From DASZUK01 sp963844575 (lineage in GTDB: Bacteria; Actinomycetota; Acidimicrobiia; Acidimicrobiales; RAAP-2): a DNA stretch of 64,000 nt. The notes under the pieces were generated by a model, which saw nothing but the letters and a program-made list of their open reading frames with translations, was not told the DNA's origin and did no database searches. Shown here in pieces: positions 62,479 through 64,000 of this stretch (positions are counted from its first letter, which is position 1; every line of letters starts with the position of its first letter). The position numbers and the translations under genes are program-made. The stretch covers positions 310,001 to 374,000 of the forward strand of contig CAWJOU010000005.1 of the NCBI GenBank assembly GCA_963844575.1, given 5' to 3'.

Positions 62479-63207
62479 TTAGTTCCGCTGGTCGCCCCCC
62501 AGGACCGCCTCGGCCAAGAAGGCCAGCGCCACCCAGAGGGTATCGACGACGAAGGGGAGGACGAGCGCACCGTCGTCGTCGAACGCCTGGTCCGTGCCGG
62601 GCACGGCCAGGCAAGCCCGGGAGACGACGATGGCTCCCAGGGACGAGAGCGCCTCGATCAGCTCGGCATGGGCCAGATGGGCGTCGGGGACGATGATGGT
62701 GTTGAGGACCGCCACGGGCAGGCCGTCGAGCACGGTGGTGCCGGCCAGCCAGTCGACCAGCCGGCGGACCGGCTCGGCCATGTGGCCGGTCACCGGGGGG
62801 CTGGCCACGATCACCCCGCTGGCTCGGGCCAGCGCCTCTTCCAGCCGCACCACCGGCGGCGGGCGCCGGCCGGCCGTCGTCCCGTAAGGGGGGATGCCGG
62901 CCAGGCTCAGCTCGTGGTCGACCACGACCGTGGCCGGCGCCACGTCCGAGCTGCGGGCCAGCAGCCGGCTCTCCCCCGAGCCGGGATCGGGGTCGCCGGA
63001 GAGGGCCACGATGAGCGGTCGGCCTGTGTGGTTGAGCACGGGAGCTCTCAGGTGGTCGTCGTCGGGGTACAGATTTCGGTGCTGGCCCCCCGGGGGAGTA
63101 GGGGTGGGAGTGCGTAGGGGGGCCAGCACCTCACGAACCGCTCGGCGGTAGGGGGTGACACCCCCCGTCGCTTGACGGTTCCGTGACCTTGCCGCCGAGT
63201 AGGTCAT
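62479..63207 (-). CDS. NADPH-dependent FMN reductase / flavodoxin-fold protein
   Basis: 242 aa. After a ~65-residue basic, Pro-rich N-terminal extension (no homologue recognised) comes a flavodoxin-like fold: PLIVALSGDPDPGSGESRL, VVVDHELSLAGIPPYG, SGVIVASPPVTGHMAEPVR and PVAVLNTIIVPDAHLAHAE. The order fits NADPH-dependent FMN reductases (substrate-binding loop 'ASPPVTG...'). The true start may be later than ATG 63207. Seventeen bases after the stop of the repeat protein gene, so co-transcription is possible. Confidence 0.7.
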   Translation of the reverse strand: MTYSAARSRNRQATGGVTPYRRAVREVLAPLRTPTPTPPGGQHRNLYPDDDHLRAPVLNHTGRPLIVALSGDPDPGSGESRLLARSSDVAPATVVVDHELSLAGIPPYGTTAGRRPPPVVRLEEALARASGVIVASPPVTGHMAEPVRRLVDWLAGTTVLDGLPVAVLNTIIVPDAHLAHAELIEALSSLGAIVVSRACLAVPGTDQAFDDDGALVLPFVVDTLWVALAFLAEAVLGGDQRN

Positions 63208-63223
63208 GGTGTGCTCCTAACTG

Positions 63224-64000
63224 TTACGCCGCGGCGATCCCCACCACCGGGGCGTTGAGCGGCTTGCCGCCCATCGAGCCACTGAAGACGGCGTCGCCGA
63301 AGCTGAAGATGCCGCCGTCACTGGCCACCATCCAGTAGCCACCACCGTCGAGGGTGGTGGTCATGCCGACGATCGGCTGGTTGAGCGGCTTGCCGCCCAT
63401 CGAGCCGTAGTAGCCGGCTCCTCCGAAGGCGAAGATGCCGCCGTCGGAGGCCACCTGCCAGTTGCCGTCGAATGTGGGCGTGGCCGCCCCGCCGACGATC
63501 GGCTTGTTCAAGGCCTTGCCACCCATGCCGCCGTAGTGGCCGGCGAAGCCGAACGAGTAGACGGTGCCGTCGGCGCCGATCTCCCAGTAGCCGGTGCCTG
63601 TGGGGGCGGCGATCATCTGGACGATGGGGGCGCTGATCTTCTTGCCGCCCATCGAGCCGTAGAAGGGGGCGTTGCCGAAGGCGAACAGTCCGCCGTCACT
63701 GGCTACCTCCCAGTAGCCACCGCCGGTCGGGGTGGGGGCCATGGAGACGATCGGCTGGTTGAGCGGCTTGCCGCCCATCGAGCCATGGAAGCCCGCCCCT
63801 CCGAAGGCGAAGAGGCCACCGTCACTGGCCACCTCCCAATAGCCTGTGCCTGTCGGGGTGCCGGCGATGCCGACGATGGGCTGGTTGAGCGGCTTGCCGC
63901 CCATCGAGCCGTAGAAGGGGGCGCCGCCGAAGGCGAAGATGCCCCCGTCACTGGCCACCTCCCAGTAACCGGGTGCGGTGTAGGAGAACTGGTCCAAGAG
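63224..64000 (-). CDS. Secreted 42-aa repeat protein, C-terminal fragment (runs off the right edge)
   Basis: The visible part holds six tandem units of 42 residues, e.g. GYWEVASDGGIFAFGGAPF followed by YGSMGGKPLNQPIVGIA. The unit is typical of very repetitive exported proteins of Acidimicrobiia, whose fold is probably a beta-propeller or beta-solenoid. The frame stays open to base 64000, so the N-terminus with any enzymatic domain and signal peptide is beyond the window. The stop is at 63224. Function unknown. Confidence 0.85.
   Translation of the reverse strand, partial: LLDQFSYTAPGYWEVASDGGIFAFGGAPFYGSMGGKPLNQPIVGIAGTPTGTGYWEVASDGGLFAFGGAGFHGSMGGKPLNQPIVSMAPTPTGGGYWEVASDGGLFAFGNAPFYGSMGGKKISAPIVQMIAAPTGTGYWEIGADGTVYSFGFAGHYGGMGGKALNKPIVGGAATPTFDGNWQVASDGGIFAFGGAGYYGSMGGKPLNQPIVGMTTTLDGGGYWMVASDGGIFSFGDAVFSGSMGGKPLNAPVVGIAAA
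63230..63985 (-). repeat. Six tandem 126-bp coding repeats
   Basis: Each unit encodes 42 residues with the constant core tgggcggcaagccgctcaac. Units 1, 2 and 5 are the most alike; unit 4 is the most diverged (GYWEIGADGTVYSFG). The period is a multiple of three, so copy-number variation would keep the frame. Confidence 0.9.

Noticed and set aside
63224..64000. CRISPR-like array in 126-bp repeats
   Set aside because: Contiguous in-frame protein repeats; no constant repeat with unique spacers.

Overview
The window is high-GC (about 70%) actinobacterial DNA, most likely from the class Acidimicrobiia. The pointers are a mycothiol glycosyltransferase (mshA), a rex-hemA-hemC-hemD block, a class I lysyl-tRNA synthetase, a complete menaquinone-type nuoA-N operon, and a secreted protein built of 42-residue 'GYWEVASDGGIFAFG' repeats that is characteristic of Acidimicrobiia. 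This placement is by eye only.

Layout. 1-9.9 kb is a cell-surface region: a secreted protein cut by the left edge, a large MprF-like membrane protein, and a tightly overlapping three-gene operon resembling Firmicute WxL / DUF916 surface systems, including an ORF with seven ~125-aa Thr/Ala-rich repeats. 10.1-26.8 kb is the complete complex I operon, transcribed leftward in the order nuoA to nuoN; nuoC carries a one-base frameshift. 27-28.4 kb holds a geranylgeranyl-reductase-type flavoprotein, also frameshifted. 28.4-31.3 kb is a small AT-richer-promoter island with two archaeal-type ATPases, one under a 16-bp inverted repeat. 32-41.9 kb is the haem/uroporphyrinogen pathway (hemL, hemB, cobA-hemD fusion, hemC, hemA) with lysS, rex, a SAM hydroxide adenosyltransferase-like gene and a small HTH gene. 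42-43.7 kb is a hipBA toxin-antitoxin pair with four operators spaced exactly 27 bp apart. 43.8-46.6 kb holds proC, a YbjN gene and mshA.

46.8-54.2 kb is the most interesting accessory region: a cupin, a SyrB2/CytC3-type nonhaem iron halogenase (His-x-Ala instead of His-x-Asp), a free-standing adenylation domain with a valine-like specificity code, a free-standing carrier protein, a tRNA with anticodon UAU, a CPA2 antiporter, a 4'-phosphopantetheinyl transferase and a condensation-domain protein whose HHxxxDG motif is lost. Together they look like a compact pathway that loads an aliphatic amino acid on a carrier protein and chlorinates it. No thioesterase or conventional NRPS module is visible.

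54.2-62.4 kb is rich in toxin-antitoxin-like modules: three nucleotidyltransferase/HTH gene pairs, each beside palindromic promoters, one of them interrupted by an expanded 8-bp tandem repeat that changes the reading frame, plus a possible PIN-like pair. Between them lie a TraR/DksA zinc-finger protein, a SufS-like aminotransferase and a secreted beta-propeller protein. The window closes with a flavodoxin-fold reductase and the 42-aa repeat protein running off the right edge.

Four genes show single reading-frame breaks (nuoC, the flavoprotein, the first ATPase, a nucleotidyltransferase); three lie in or near short homopolymers, so assembly error must be considered before any of them is called a pseudogene.
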